Positions 19,786 through 29,403 are shown, numbered from the stretch's first letter. The stretch is DNA of 64,000 nucleotides from an uncultured Muribaculum sp. (GCA_910578785.1 CAJTSJ010000008.1:26032-90031), one strand, 5' to 3'. Numbers and translations: made by a program. Notes: generated by a model from the sequence alone, not told the origin.

Positions 19786-21309
19786 ATGCAAGAGAAAATC
19801 ATTATCCTTGACTTTGGCAGTCAGACGACTCAGCTCATCGGACGACGTGTCCGCGAACTGAACACCTACTGCGAAATAGTCCCCTACAACAAGTTTCCCC
19901 ATGACGACCCGTCGGTGATCGGCGTGATTCTTTCGGGAAGCCCGTTTTCAGTCTACGACGAGAAGGCATTCAAGGTCGACCTCAGCAACATCCGTGGCCG
20001 TCTGCCTATTCTCGGGATATGCTACGGAGCGCAGTTCATGGCCTATACCAACGGCGGAACAGTTGAGCCGGCCGGCTCACGTGAGTACGGACGCGCACAC
20101 TTGATGAAGTTCGATGCCGAAAATCCGCTTCTCAAGGGTCTTTCGCCTGAGACACAGGTGTGGATGAGCCACGGCGACACCATCACCTCGATTCCCGAAA
20201 ACTTCAACATCATCGCTTCGACCGACAAGGTGGCCGTAGCCGCCTATCAGGCGCAGGACGAGAAGCTTTGGGGCGTGCAGTTCCATCCCGAGGTATACCA
20301 TACGGCCGAAGGAACCCAACTGCTGAAGAATTTTGTTGTAGACATATGCGGTTCGCGCCAAGACTGGAGCGCCGCGTCGTTCATCGAAAGCACCGTGGCC
20401 CAGCTCAAGGAACAGCTCGGTGACGACAAGGTGGTGCTCGGACTGTCGGGCGGTGTCGACTCGTCGGTTGCGGCTGTGCTCCTCAACAAGGCCATAGGCA
20501 AGAACCTGACCTGTATATTCGTTGACCACGGCATGCTCCGCAAGAACGAGTTCAAGAATGTGCTACACGACTACGAGTGCCTCGGACTCAACGTGATCGG
20601 AGTCGACGCAAGCGCAAAATTCTTCTCGGAACTCGCCGGAGTGACCGAACCCGAACGCAAACGCAAAATCATAGGCAAAGGCTTCATCGACGTATTCGAC
20701 GAAGAGGCCCACAAGATAAAGGATGTGAAGTGGCTCGCACAGGGCACCATCTACCCCGACTGCATCGAGTCGCTCTCAATCACCGGAACCACCATCAAGA
20801 GCCATCACAACGTAGGAGGTCTGCCCGAAAAGATGAATCTCAAGCTCTGCGAACCTCTCCGTCTGCTCTTCAAGGACGAAGTACGCGCCGTAGGCCGCGA
20901 ACTCGGAATGCCGGAACACCTCATCAAGCGCCACCCCTTCCCCGGACCCGGACTGGCCGTGCGCATTCTCGGCGACATCACCCCCGAAAAGGTGCGCATT
21001 CTCCAGGATGCCGACGACATCTTCATCCAGGGCCTGCGCGACTGGGGCCTGTATGACCAGGTATGGCAGGCAGGCGTGATTCTGCTTCCCGTGCAGAGCG
21101 TAGGAGTGATGGGCGACGAACGCACCTACGAACGCGCAGTAGCTCTCCGAGCCGTCACTTCGACCGACGCCATGACTGCCGACTGGGCACACCTGCCTTA
21201 CGACTTCATGGCCAAGGTGTCCAACGACATCATCAACAAGGTGCGTGGCGTCAACCGCGTATGCTACGACATCTCCTCCAAGCCGCCGGCCACGATCGAG
21301 TGGGAATAG
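19786..21309 (+). CDS. guaA: GMP synthase (glutamine-hydrolysing)
   Basis: Cytoplasmic enzyme that converts XMP to GMP using ATP and glutamine, the last step of guanine nucleotide synthesis. The 507-residue chain has a class I glutamine amidotransferase domain (about 1-195) with catalytic Cys79 (LGICYGAQ), His167 and Glu169 (FHPEVYH). An ATP-pyrophosphatase domain follows with the P-loop SGGVDSS starting at Ser221. The C-terminal dimerisation domain ends in the family tail SSKPPATIEWE. It is transcribed alone from its own promoter and closed by a strong terminator. The length and every active-site motif are normal for the family. Confidence 0.98.
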   Translation: MQEKIIILDFGSQTTQLIGRRVRELNTYCEIVPYNKFPHDDPSVIGVILSGSPFSVYDEKAFKVDLSNIRGRLPILGICYGAQFMAYTNGGTVEPAGSREYGRAHLMKFDAENPLLKGLSPETQVWMSHGDTITSIPENFNIIASTDKVAVAAYQAQDEKLWGVQFHPEVYHTAEGTQLLKNFVVDICGSRQDWSAASFIESTVAQLKEQLGDDKVVLGLSGGVDSSVAAVLLNKAIGKNLTCIFVDHGMLRKNEFKNVLHDYECLGLNVIGVDASAKFFSELAGVTEPERKRKIIGKGFIDVFDEEAHKIKDVKWLAQGTIYPDCIESLSITGTTIKSHHNVGGLPEKMNLKLCEPLRLLFKDEVRAVGRELGMPEHLIKRHPFPGPGLAVRILGDITPEKVRILQDADDIFIQGLRDWGLYDQVWQAGVILLPVQSVGVMGDERTYERAVALRAVTSTDAMTADWAHLPYDFMAKVSNDIINKVRGVNRVCYDISSKPPATIEWE

Positions 21310-21340
21310 TAGCCCCGCACATACTACGACCATAACTTAC

Positions 21341-21392
21341 ACAGCACTCCACAGGCTTCGAACAGGCCGGCTGGAGTGCTGTTCGTTTTTTA
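21341..21392 (+). terminator. terminator of guaA
   Basis: A 10-bp stem ACAGCACTCC/GGAGTGCTGT (21341-21350 with 21373-21382) is followed by CG and a run of T residues. It lies about 30 bases after the guaA stop. Confidence 0.85.
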
Positions 21393-21507
21393 TCTCCTGC
21401 AAGACCTAATCCCCCGAGGCAATAAGACGACAGGATGAACGTGGTGTTCCATGTCCAATGGAAATTTCACAAGGCTCCAAAAAAGAAATAAAACAAAGAA
21501 AAATATG

Positions 21508-21515
21508 TATCTTTG
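21508..21515 (+). promoter_or_regulatory. -7 box upstream of the DUF4491 gene
   Basis: TATCTTTG matches the TAnnTTTG consensus and lies 33 bases before the start codon. There is no TTG at the usual 20-base distance; the upstream DNA is A-rich instead. Confidence 0.5.
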
Positions 21516-21548
21516 CGATTCAAATCACGACATACAAATATTTAATCA

Positions 21549-21884
21549 ATGGACTTTACCGCTATACTTCAAGAATATCATGTGCTGGGGCTGACAATCG
21601 GCATCGGGACATTTCTGTGCATAGGATTGTTTCATCCGGTCACTATTAAGTGTGAATATTATTTCGGGACACGATGCTGGTGGTGGTTCCTGGTGCTTGG
21701 AGCCGTCAGCGTGATTCTGTCGCTGTTAGTCGACGACGTGCTCGGCTCGACCCTGCTCGGTGTGCTTGGATTCTCATCGTTCTGGACAATAATGGAGATT
21801 TTCGAGCAACAGGAACGCGTGCGCAAAGGTTGGTTCCCGCGCAATCCTAAGAGAAAATATCCCTGGGACGATTCGGAGAAATAA
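21549..21884 (+). CDS. DUF4491 family membrane protein
   Basis: Short membrane protein of 111 residues with three predicted helices (about 12-30, 44-62 and 66-82). The family pattern is clear: HVLGLTIGIGTFLCIGLFHP, KCEYYFG, then GFSSFWTIMEIFEQQERVRKGWFPRNPKR. The basic tail should stay in the cytoplasm. The family is common in gut anaerobes and has no known function. It has its own -7 box and converges on the TPM-domain gene with only five bases between stop codons. Confidence 0.88.
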   Translation: MDFTAILQEYHVLGLTIGIGTFLCIGLFHPVTIKCEYYFGTRCWWWFLVLGAVSVILSLLVDDVLGSTLLGVLGFSSFWTIMEIFEQQERVRKGWFPRNPKRKYPWDDSEK

Positions 21885-21889
21885 CCGGT

Positions 21890-23173
21890 CTACCAACCGC
21901 CGGAAGCACCGCCTCCGCCGGTCATGCCGCCTCCGAACGAGCCACCGGAGAATCCTCCTCCCCCACCGCCGAAGCCACGTCCGGCTCCGATGCCACCGAC
22001 TATTATCGGGACCTCCCTTTCAAGTTTTGGAATCTTGAAGCTGCGGTTATTATGCTTTCCGCAATTGCGGCACACATACTCCTCCACGGCCAGTCCTTCA
22101 GTGCGGTAGGTGGGTTGTTGCACCACACGTTTAGAGTGCAGTATGCACGCACGGGCACCGCATGACGGGCACACCTTATATTGCGACGACTTGTTGACGT
22201 AAGGCAGTATGTCAAGTTCACCGCAGTTGTCGCACAACCACACATCGTAGTCCACCGAATTAAGCTTTTCCTCAGTGTCCTGAGCCGGGGTAAGATATTG
22301 ATTGTCCGTCGCCTCATCGAGCCGATGCATCTTATGATGGCAGTTCGGACACAGACGGCGCTTGGTGCGCAGACGGCGCATAGTGACCAGAATCACGATG
22401 AAGGCTATGAACGGGATGCCGATGCCGAGAAACGACAGCACCAATGCAGGCAACTCAATCCGTGACAATGCCTGATAGCGCTCGTAACGATCCTTCTTGC
22501 GGGTTCGGCGCATGGTCATGAAGTACATGCCGAGCAGAATCACCGTCATGACGGCTCCGGCCCCGAGCCACATATTGAACAGCTCCCGGCCCGACAAATC
22601 GTCGTCAGACGCACTGCGGGCACGCTCAGGTCCATATTTAGAGATAACCTCGGCCGCATACTCAGGATTTGATATCAGATTATTGAGTTCGGAAACCACG
22701 GCATAGACGCCTCCGTCGTAGTCGCCTTCGCGGAAATGAGGCGCGGCAACATTTCTGATAAGCCGCCCTCCGATCAGATCCGGGACGACTCCCTCAAGTC
22801 CATAGCCAGTACGGATTACCATCCTGCGGTCGTCTTTCGAGACAAGAAAGAGCAAGCCGTTGTCATTATCCTTCTTGCCTATGCCCCATTTGCCGAACAG
22901 TTCGGTGCCGAATGTGTCGATGTCGCCGCCTTCGATTCCATCGACCACCACCACTGCCACCTCGGCGGTAGTGGCGCGCTGCAGTCCGTAAAGCATTGAA
23001 TCAAGGCGGGCCACAGTCTGCTCAGACAGCACTCCGTCAGGATTGCTGACATACTTCGTGCGGTCCACCACGTGCATATTGGGGACATTATCTACCGTAT
23101 ACACGGCCGACAGAGCCGTTACGACGGTCAAAATCGCAAGGACACAGGCTGAGATGTATCGTTTTACTGACAT
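21890..23173 (-). CDS. TPM-domain (YgcG-like) membrane protein with zinc-ribbon tail
   Basis: Membrane protein of 427 residues with an extracytoplasmic TPM domain. After an N-terminal signal anchor (about 1-23) comes the TPM domain (about 36-170; VSNPDGVLSEQ, AVVVVDGIEGGDI, GLLFLVSKDDRRMVIRTGYGLEG). Two membrane helices follow near 203-220 and 243-268. The cytoplasmic part has four CxxC knuckles (CPNC, CDNC, CPSC, CRNC) suggesting two zinc ribbons, and the end is a low-complexity Gly/Ser tail (GFGGGGGGFSGGSFGGG). TPM domains are linked to protein quality control and photosystem II repair in plants; the bacterial role is unclear. It is 21 bases downstream of dgt and likely in its transcript. 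Confidence 0.85.
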   Translation of the reverse strand: MSVKRYISACVLAILTVVTALSAVYTVDNVPNMHVVDRTKYVSNPDGVLSEQTVARLDSMLYGLQRATTAEVAVVVVDGIEGGDIDTFGTELFGKWGIGKKDNDNGLLFLVSKDDRRMVIRTGYGLEGVVPDLIGGRLIRNVAAPHFREGDYDGGVYAVVSELNNLISNPEYAAEVISKYGPERARSASDDDLSGRELFNMWLGAGAVMTVILLGMYFMTMRRTRKKDRYERYQALSRIELPALVLSFLGIGIPFIAFIVILVTMRRLRTKRRLCPNCHHKMHRLDEATDNQYLTPAQDTEEKLNSVDYDVWLCDNCGELDILPYVNKSSQYKVCPSCGARACILHSKRVVQQPTYRTEGLAVEEYVCRNCGKHNNRSFKIPKLEREVPIIVGGIGAGRGFGGGGGGFSGGSFGGGMTGGGGASGGW

Positions 23174-23194
23174 ATGATTAGATTCTTTTTTTAG

Positions 23195-24550
23195 TTAAAC
23201 AGCGGGGAGACTCATTCCGTTGAGTTTCCGGTATAAATCGAGCGCATACACGTCGGTCATGCCGGAAATGTGGTCAAGAACGGCCTGAATCTTTCCGAAC
23301 AAGGTCGACGACTCAATGTCATACTGCTGCGGGACCTTGCTCAGCAACAGCGACGAGTAGTTAAGCTCCGGATAGCGCACGGCATGAATCAGTTTTTCCA
23401 TGAGGAATGATATGATGCGGTTACCGGCCAACTCCACATCCACCACGTCGCCCGCACGGTATATCTTGTCCCAGGCCAATGCCGAACACCTTCGGTAGCC
23501 ATCGCGTTCAAGAGGATCGATATGGTCGAGCAAAGTACCCTCAAACTCCCCTTTCAATATGGCCTCTTCATTGTTCAGAAACGCCGTGGCGCATTGCTTG
23601 ACAAGCGTGCCGATGACGCACGAGCGCAGATATGCCACTTTCTCGTTGGGGTCGTCGACCGTAGACATAACCCTTCGGCACTGTCCGCGGCGGTCTTCCT
23701 CGAAGAACGACAGCAACGTATCTATCACCATTTCAGTCGAAATCACTTTCAGCTTATGGGCATCCTCTATGTCCATGACCTGGTAGCAGATGTCGTCGGC
23801 CGCCTCGACAATGTAGACAAGCGGATGGCGCACATAGCACACCTCGCCCTCTTCGCCGAAACGCCGGAGCAGTCCCAGCTCGTCGGCTATCTTCATGAAC
23901 GTATCTATCTCGGTGGTAAAGAATCCGAACTTGCTTTTCCGGCCCGCCATCCTCGATTCATAAGGATACTTGACTATCGACGCAAGCATCGAATAGGTCA
24001 TGGCAAAGCCTCCCGCACGGCGACCGCGGAACTGATGGGTCAACAACCGGAACGAATTGGCATTGCCTTCGAAGTGAGTCAGGTCGGCCCACTGCGCCGC
24101 GGAGAATTCCGGCTCAAGCACCCGGCCCGCACCCTCGCTGAAAAAAGTGGATATTGCCTTTTCGCCCGAATGGCCGAACGGAGGATTGCCCAGGTCGTGG
24201 GCCAGACACGCCGCGCCCACAATCTCGTCAAGAGCCTCAAGCTTACGGCACCACGGCTCACCGCCATATTTGACACGGAGTTCACCGCTTATCTCATTTG
24301 CCAACGAACGGCCCACCGACGCCACTTCCATCGAGTGCGTCAGTCTGTTGTGTACGAATATGCTTCCCGGCAACGGGAACACCTGAGTCTTGTTCTGCAG
24401 ACGCCGGAACGGCGACGAAAACACCAGACGGTCGAAATCGCGCTGGAAATCGCTCCTCGACCCCCGCTTCGGGTCGTGGAAATCTTCAAGACCGAGACGC
24501 TTGTCGTTGATAAGCCGGCCCCATTCCATTATATGGTTCTCCTTATTCAT
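23195..24550 (-). CDS. dgt: deoxyguanosinetriphosphate triphosphohydrolase (dGTPase)
   Basis: Cytoplasmic HD-superfamily enzyme that splits dGTP (and possibly other dNTPs) into deoxynucleoside and triphosphate, controlling dNTP pools. The 451-residue chain has the family entry FSSPFRRLQNKTQVFP (about 49-64), NRLTHSMEVASVGRS (with the first metal-site His), and the HD motif CLAHDLGNPPFGHSGE. Length fits the type-1 dGTPase group. It leads a probable two-gene operon with the TPM-domain gene. A -7 box on the minus strand (CAAAATTA on the plus strand, 24569-24576) lies just upstream. Specificity for dGTP rather than several dNTPs is inferred from the family. Confidence 0.93.
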   Translation of the reverse strand: MNKENHIMEWGRLINDKRLGLEDFHDPKRGSRSDFQRDFDRLVFSSPFRRLQNKTQVFPLPGSIFVHNRLTHSMEVASVGRSLANEISGELRVKYGGEPWCRKLEALDEIVGAACLAHDLGNPPFGHSGEKAISTFFSEGAGRVLEPEFSAAQWADLTHFEGNANSFRLLTHQFRGRRAGGFAMTYSMLASIVKYPYESRMAGRKSKFGFFTTEIDTFMKIADELGLLRRFGEEGEVCYVRHPLVYIVEAADDICYQVMDIEDAHKLKVISTEMVIDTLLSFFEEDRRGQCRRVMSTVDDPNEKVAYLRSCVIGTLVKQCATAFLNNEEAILKGEFEGTLLDHIDPLERDGYRRCSALAWDKIYRAGDVVDVELAGNRIISFLMEKLIHAVRYPELNYSSLLLSKVPQQYDIESSTLFGKIQAVLDHISGMTDVYALDLYRKLNGMSLPAV

Positions 24551-24568
24551 CTATAGTAATAATTGCCC

Positions 24569-24576
24569 CAAAATTA
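24569..24576 (-). promoter_or_regulatory. -7 box upstream of dgt
   Basis: On the minus strand this reads TAATTTTG, a match to TAnnTTTG, 18 bases ahead of the dgt start codon. No TTG is present at the usual spacing. Confidence 0.45.
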
Positions 24577-24795
24577 CGCAGAAATAATCAATTACCGCTT
24601 ATAGTCAAGTCTAAATTTATATAAAAGTCATTATGGCCGTCGCCATGCGCCGCCAAATATCGATGAACTAAAATCTTAATCGCGACGCAACCTACTGTCC
24701 TTTTAGAATGTTTTAATAAAAAAGACGGTGATTTATGAATGTTAAATGCGTCTTTTTAACTATTTTCGCGTATTAAAACTTATCTTGGGATAAAA

Positions 24796-25239
24796 ATGGA
24801 ACGTATCAAAGTAAAAATTATCAATAAGTCCGGACACGAACTGCCGACATACGAGACACCGTCTTCGGCAGGAATGGATGTCCGTGCATTTCTCAAAGAA
24901 CCCGTCACGCTCAAGCCTCTCGAACGTGCATTGATTCCCACCGGACTATACATGCAGCTGCCCCACGGCTACGAATGCCAGATACGCCCGCGCTCAGGTC
25001 TTGCATTGAAGCACGGCATAAGCCTCGTAAACACTCCGGGCACAGTCGATGCCGACTATCGCGGCGAAATCGGCGTAATCGTAATCAACCTTTCCAACGA
25101 GCCCTTTACCATCAACGACGGCGAACGCATCTGCCAGATGGTCATTAAGGAATATGTCAGAGCTGAATGGGAAACGGTGGACCGCCTTGACGAAACAAAG
25201 CGTGGCGACGGTGGATTCGGCCACACCGGAGTCGACTGA
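24796..25239 (+). CDS. dut: dUTP diphosphatase (dUTPase)
   Basis: Homotrimeric dUTPase of 147 residues that hydrolyses dUTP to dUMP, keeping uracil out of DNA and feeding dTMP synthesis. The five conserved motifs are present: SSAGMDVRA (about 23-31), PRSGLALKHG (about 64-73), GTVDADYRGEIGV (about 81-93), RICQMVI (about 109-115), and the C-terminal arginine-finger arm RGDGGFGHTGVD (about 135-146). It opens a run of plus-strand genes (TPR, DUF4292, EnvC-like), with a 59-base gap before the TPR gene; this order is often seen in Bacteroidales. The 245 bases upstream are AT-rich and hold no clear promoter beyond a near-match TATTTTCG near 24762. Confidence 0.96.
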   Translation: MERIKVKIINKSGHELPTYETPSSAGMDVRAFLKEPVTLKPLERALIPTGLYMQLPHGYECQIRPRSGLALKHGISLVNTPGTVDADYRGEIGVIVINLSNEPFTINDGERICQMVIKEYVRAEWETVDRLDETKRGDGGFGHTGVD

Positions 25240-25298
25240 CCCTGCGCCGGAACGGTTGTCCCACCATAGCCCAATACCCTATCACCCATGACCGCAAA

Positions 25299-27062
25299 AT
25301 GAAGATTATCTCCAAAAATATTATAATGATAGCCTTGTCGGCGCTGGCAGTCGTTCTGTCGGCAGAACCGGCGTATGCTAAAAAGAAACCGTCAACACCA
25401 ACCGTCAACAGCGACGAACTCAAGGCCGACTATATATTTATGGAGGCCCTCAGACAGCATTCGGCAGAAAATGAGGATGCCTACTACGACCTTCTGCGTA
25501 GAGCGCACGAATTAAACCCGGCAGAAAGCGAAATAGAATTCTACCTGGGATTTTATACTGCTCTAATGGCGCAGAACGATACCGTGATGGGGGAAAAAGG
25601 CTACAACATGATGCGCCACCACTTCGACAAAGAGCCGGGAGACTTCTACAACAACCGAATATACGGCGCAATAAACGACCAGCTCGGCAAGAACAAGGAG
25701 TCAATCCGGGTGTGGAGGACGCTCGACTCAATATATCCCAACAAAATAGAAGTAGCCCTCAAGCTGGCCACCGCCCTCACAGCATCGCGCGACTCGGCCA
25801 ACCTGAAGGAAGCCGTCGACATCTACAATAAAATCGAAAACCGGCAAGGCAAAAGCATACCGCTCACTTTCAGCAAGATACGAACATTCCTGCCGACCAA
25901 CGACACACTGGCCATATTCGACGAAGTGCAGAAGCTGATATCTTCATCTCCCAACAACGTCGACAACAACATATTTGCCGGCGACGTATATGCCCAGTTT
26001 GCCATGCCCGACACCGCGCTGACATATTACAACCGGGCGTGCAAGCTCGACCCCTCGTCGGGAGCGGCATACTATTCTCGCGCCACTCTGTATCAGTCGA
26101 TCGGCGACAGCATCGCTTACGACCGCGAAGTGTTCAACGCACTGAAACAGGAAAGCCTTGACATAGACACCAAGCTCGAACTTCTTACCGGATATATACG
26201 CGAACTCTATGAAGACGAGAGCCAGCATCCGCGAATTGAGGAGCTGTTTAACTCGCTTCTGCAGCAGCATCCCCACGAATCCAAAGTACGCGAACTGTAC
26301 TGTTCATATCTGTATGTGGTCGACGACTTTGCCGGAGCCGCGGAACAGATGGGCTATGCGCTCGACATCGACCCTGCCAACCAGGAGAATTGGCACACAC
26401 TCATAACCCTGTACATGCAGGCCGAAAAGCCCGAACAGGCTGAAAAAGCCGGAGAGACCGCCATGCACTACTATCCCGACAGCCCGCAGCTGGACATGCT
26501 CATGTCGGCCGTCTACAATCAGAACAAAAAATACGGACAGTCGCAGGCCATCCTCGACCGTGCGCTGGACATAGTCGACGACGGCGACAAGGAGTTTCTG
26601 TCGCAGATATACTCATCCAAAGGCGACACCTACTATGCTTCCGGAGTTCCCGATTCAGCATTTGTCTACTACGAGAAGGCTCTTGAACTGAATCCATACA
26701 ACCTTTTGGCCATGAACAACTGCGCCTACCACCTTGCAGTAGAGGGCAAAGACCTCGACCGCGCGGAAAAGCTTAGTGCGTTCACCATCAAGGAGCGGCC
26801 GGAAGACGCCACGTCGCTCGACACCTATGCCTGGGTGATGTTCCGCAAAAAAGACTATACACAGGCTCAGGTCTACATCCAGAAAGCTCTTGACAACACC
26901 GAAGAGCCCTCTCAGGAATTGTATGAGCACGCGGGCGACATCTATTTCTTCACCGGCGACCATGCCAAGGCCATCGAATATTGGGAACAGGCCCTTGAGC
27001 TTGATCCCGACAACGAACTGCTGAAACGAAAAGTCAAGCACCGCACATACTTTTACGAATAA
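25299..27062 (+). CDS. exported tetratricopeptide-repeat protein
   Basis: Periplasmic or membrane-associated TPR protein of 587 residues. A signal peptide (about 1-27, ending AYAKK) is followed by a solenoid of about a dozen TPR-like helix pairs. The clearest repeats are ADYIFMEALRQHS (near 46), YNRACKLDPSSGAAYYSRATLY (about 244-265), YEKALELNPYNLLAMNNCAYHL (about 456-477) and YWEQALELDPDNELLKRK (near the C-terminus). Such proteins are scaffolds rather than enzymes. It sits between dut and a DUF4292 lipoprotein, 18 bases ahead of the latter. With the EnvC-like gene this suggests a role in cell-envelope assembly or division. The partner is not known. Confidence 0.88.
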   Translation: MKIISKNIIMIALSALAVVLSAEPAYAKKKPSTPTVNSDELKADYIFMEALRQHSAENEDAYYDLLRRAHELNPAESEIEFYLGFYTALMAQNDTVMGEKGYNMMRHHFDKEPGDFYNNRIYGAINDQLGKNKESIRVWRTLDSIYPNKIEVALKLATALTASRDSANLKEAVDIYNKIENRQGKSIPLTFSKIRTFLPTNDTLAIFDEVQKLISSSPNNVDNNIFAGDVYAQFAMPDTALTYYNRACKLDPSSGAAYYSRATLYQSIGDSIAYDREVFNALKQESLDIDTKLELLTGYIRELYEDESQHPRIEELFNSLLQQHPHESKVRELYCSYLYVVDDFAGAAEQMGYALDIDPANQENWHTLITLYMQAEKPEQAEKAGETAMHYYPDSPQLDMLMSAVYNQNKKYGQSQAILDRALDIVDDGDKEFLSQIYSSKGDTYYASGVPDSAFVYYEKALELNPYNLLAMNNCAYHLAVEGKDLDRAEKLSAFTIKERPEDATSLDTYAWVMFRKKDYTQAQVYIQKALDNTEEPSQELYEHAGDIYFFTGDHAKAIEYWEQALELDPDNELLKRKVKHRTYFYE

Positions 27063-27080
27063 CACTGACGTTAATTATTC

Positions 27081-27923
27081 ATGAACTCAAGACTTATCAT
27101 CATATTCATTCTTGCAGCAGGTCTTTTGGCCGGATGCCGTTCGTCAAAAAAAGTTACAGAAAGCCAGCCGGGCGAAACGACGGTGTCGACCGTTCCGGTA
27201 AAAGGCGACAGTTTTGACCGGTTGACTGCAAGCTACGGACAGTGGTCCGACGTCAACGTTCCGGTCAACATCCGCATCAGCAGTCCTACAAAATTCTCAA
27301 TATCCGGACGCGCCAACCTCGTACGCGGAAAGTCGATCGACATAAGCCTGCGCGTACTCGGATTCGAGATGGGACGCGCTTTCATCACTACCGACTCAGT
27401 GTTTGTCGTCGTAAAGCCACAGCGCACCTACATGGCTGAAAGCCTTGCGGAAGTAACTAAATATGTGTCGTTTACCACCGAAAACATTCAAGACCTGCTC
27501 ATAGGACGTCCGTTTCTGCTTGGACGACCCACTCTTAGCCTGTCAGACAAAAAGCTTGTCGAAATCGAGACGTTTGAAAGCGGCATGCTCATAAAACCCC
27601 GCAAACAGCCGTCAATGGCCAACTACGGATATGCCGCCGACCTTGAAGAGCTACTGACAAAGCTCGTCATAGTCAGCGCCGGTTCCAATACCTTCAAAGC
27701 AGAAGTTTCATATTCCGGACATGCCTTGAACACTCCGGCTGGAGTCGTGTCATCAGACGCCGACATACAGGTGGCTACTCCCAAAGCATCATATTCAGCC
27801 ACCCTGACCTGGAAGTGGAACAACGCCAAGTGGAACACCGGCAACCGCCCGGATTTTACCGTTCCGCAAGGATATAAGCGCATACTCGCCAAAGATTTGC
27901 TTAAAAGCGCCATGCCTAAATAA
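27081..27923 (+). CDS. DUF4292 family lipoprotein
   Basis: Lipoprotein of 280 residues with lipobox LLAGC (Cys19) followed by RSSKK. The mature part is predicted to be beta-rich, with the DUF4292 features ISGRANLVRGKSIDISLRVLGFEMGRAFITTDSVFVV (described here in two pieces, residues about 74-110) and the YMAESLAEV region. The fold is thought to resemble LolA/LolB-type lipoprotein or lipid carriers; that is an inference from family knowledge and not shown by motifs here. Its stop codon overlaps the upstream start of the EnvC-like gene, so the two are translated together. Confidence 0.85.
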   Translation: MNSRLIIIFILAAGLLAGCRSSKKVTESQPGETTVSTVPVKGDSFDRLTASYGQWSDVNVPVNIRISSPTKFSISGRANLVRGKSIDISLRVLGFEMGRAFITTDSVFVVVKPQRTYMAESLAEVTKYVSFTTENIQDLLIGRPFLLGRPTLSLSDKKLVEIETFESGMLIKPRKQPSMANYGYAADLEELLTKLVIVSAGSNTFKAEVSYSGHALNTPAGVVSSDADIQVATPKASYSATLTWKWNNAKWNTGNRPDFTVPQGYKRILAKDLLKSAMPK

Positions 27924-27943
27924 TGTATGAGGCCATAACGGTT

Positions 27944-29383
27944 ATGAAACGAAGTATCTGGATTCTACTGCTCATTATAGTCTTGGGGGGCTCCGACATG
28001 TCGGGGGCAAAACCTCGTAAACGCACCGTGACCGGCATCAAGAAGGAACAGCGCGACAACAAGAGAGCCATCAAGCAGACCGCTCAGCAGCTTGAGGCCA
28101 ATGCCAAGAACACAGAGCGAACACTAAACGCACTGAATTCCCTTAACGCCGAAATCCAGATTCAGGAACGCAATATACGCCTTCTTGAACAGCAAATCGA
28201 CTCGGCCGACCGACAGATAGCCATTGTCAGCGACTCCATAACCCGTCTCGACGAGAACCTGAAAGGTCTCAGGGACACATACGCGAAAGCGGTCAGACAG
28301 ACGGAGACCGGCCAACGCGCCGTATCTTCAAAGCTGGCGTTCATATTTTCAGCCAATTCATTCAAACAAGCCTACCGGAGGTCACGCTATCTGAAAGAAT
28401 TTTCAGCATGGAGAGCCCGCAAGAGCGCCCGGATATCGCAGATGCAGACGGAGTTAAATGAGAAAAAAGCCAAACTCGACAAGGTACGCGCATCGCGTGC
28501 CGATAAACTCACATCGCTCAACAACTCCCGCGCCGAACTCAAACAGCGCCAGTCGGAAACAGCCGAGATGGTGGCAGAGCTAAAACAAAAAGGCTCGTCG
28601 CTGAAACGTGTGCTTAAAGAACGCGAAGCCAAAGCTAAAGCGCTTGACCGTGAACTTGAAAGGCTTATCGCCGAAGAACTGCGCCGTCAAGAAGAGGAAC
28701 TGCGCCGACAGGAAGAGGAACGACTCCGCTTAGAGGCCGAACAGAAGCGGATGGAGGAAGAAAAACAGCGCGCGGCCGAGGAGCAGAGAAAGAAAGACTC
28801 CGAACAGAAACCCACGTCAGGAAAAGACAAAAAGAAGGACAAAAAAGATAAAAACGCCAAGCCTGCCGACAAAAGCGAACCTAAGCAGGATCAAAAGCAG
28901 GCAGAAAAGCCCAAGCCCCAAACAACCACAAAGCCCCACGCCACCGCCGAATCGACAAAGAAACTCACGGGGACGTTTGAAAGCAATAAGGGTAAATTGC
29001 TGTTCCCTGTAACCGGCAAATACAAAATAGTGCGTCCGTTCGGACGGCACAAACACCCCGACTTGCCCTACGTAGTGACCGACAACAGCGGCATTGACAT
29101 CGAAGCCGAACCCGGATGCGAGGCACGGGCAATATTTGACGGCAAAGTGTCGGCCATATTCCACCAGCCGGGCTACAACACCATAGTAATGATACGCCAC
29201 GGCAAGTACCTGACCATCTATGCCAACCTTACTGACATCATGGTCAAAAACGGAGAAGAGCTCCATCAGGGACAGCCAATAGGCAAAATTTATGCCGACC
29301 CCGACGACGGCAACCGATCCATCCTGCACTTTGAAATACGTCGAGAGAAGGAAAAACTTAACCCGTCGCTCTGGGTCAAATAG
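27944..29383 (+). CDS. EnvC-like murein hydrolase activator with degenerate LytM domain
   Basis: Periplasmic protein of 479 residues from the ATG at 27944, which gives a good signal peptide (MKRSIWILLLIIVLGG); an in-frame ATG at 27923 overlaps the previous stop and is less likely. Two coiled-coil stretches (about 20-235) are followed by a Lys/Glu/Gln-rich linker (about 235-335) and a LytM/M23 domain (about 350-478). The zinc ligands of active M23 peptidases are replaced: the HxGxD motif reads NSGID, and the HLH motif reads ILH (SILHFEI). Like E. coli EnvC it should therefore activate an amidase rather than cut peptidoglycan. Neighbours (TPR, DUF4292) support a role at the division site or envelope. 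Confidence 0.88.
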   Translation: MKRSIWILLLIIVLGGSDMSGAKPRKRTVTGIKKEQRDNKRAIKQTAQQLEANAKNTERTLNALNSLNAEIQIQERNIRLLEQQIDSADRQIAIVSDSITRLDENLKGLRDTYAKAVRQTETGQRAVSSKLAFIFSANSFKQAYRRSRYLKEFSAWRARKSARISQMQTELNEKKAKLDKVRASRADKLTSLNNSRAELKQRQSETAEMVAELKQKGSSLKRVLKEREAKAKALDRELERLIAEELRRQEEELRRQEEERLRLEAEQKRMEEEKQRAAEEQRKKDSEQKPTSGKDKKKDKKDKNAKPADKSEPKQDQKQAEKPKPQTTTKPHATAESTKKLTGTFESNKGKLLFPVTGKYKIVRPFGRHKHPDLPYVVTDNSGIDIEAEPGCEARAIFDGKVSAIFHQPGYNTIVMIRHGKYLTIYANLTDIMVKNGEELHQGQPIGKIYADPDDGNRSILHFEIRREKEKLNPSLWVK

Positions 29384-29403
29384 ACCCGCAAACGCTTTCC
29401 GCC

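Noticed and set aside
23522..24556. 344-codon plus-strand open frame opposite dgt
   Set aside because: It lies fully antisense to a gene with complete dGTPase motifs, has no domain or signal, and its composition mirrors the codon use of dgt.
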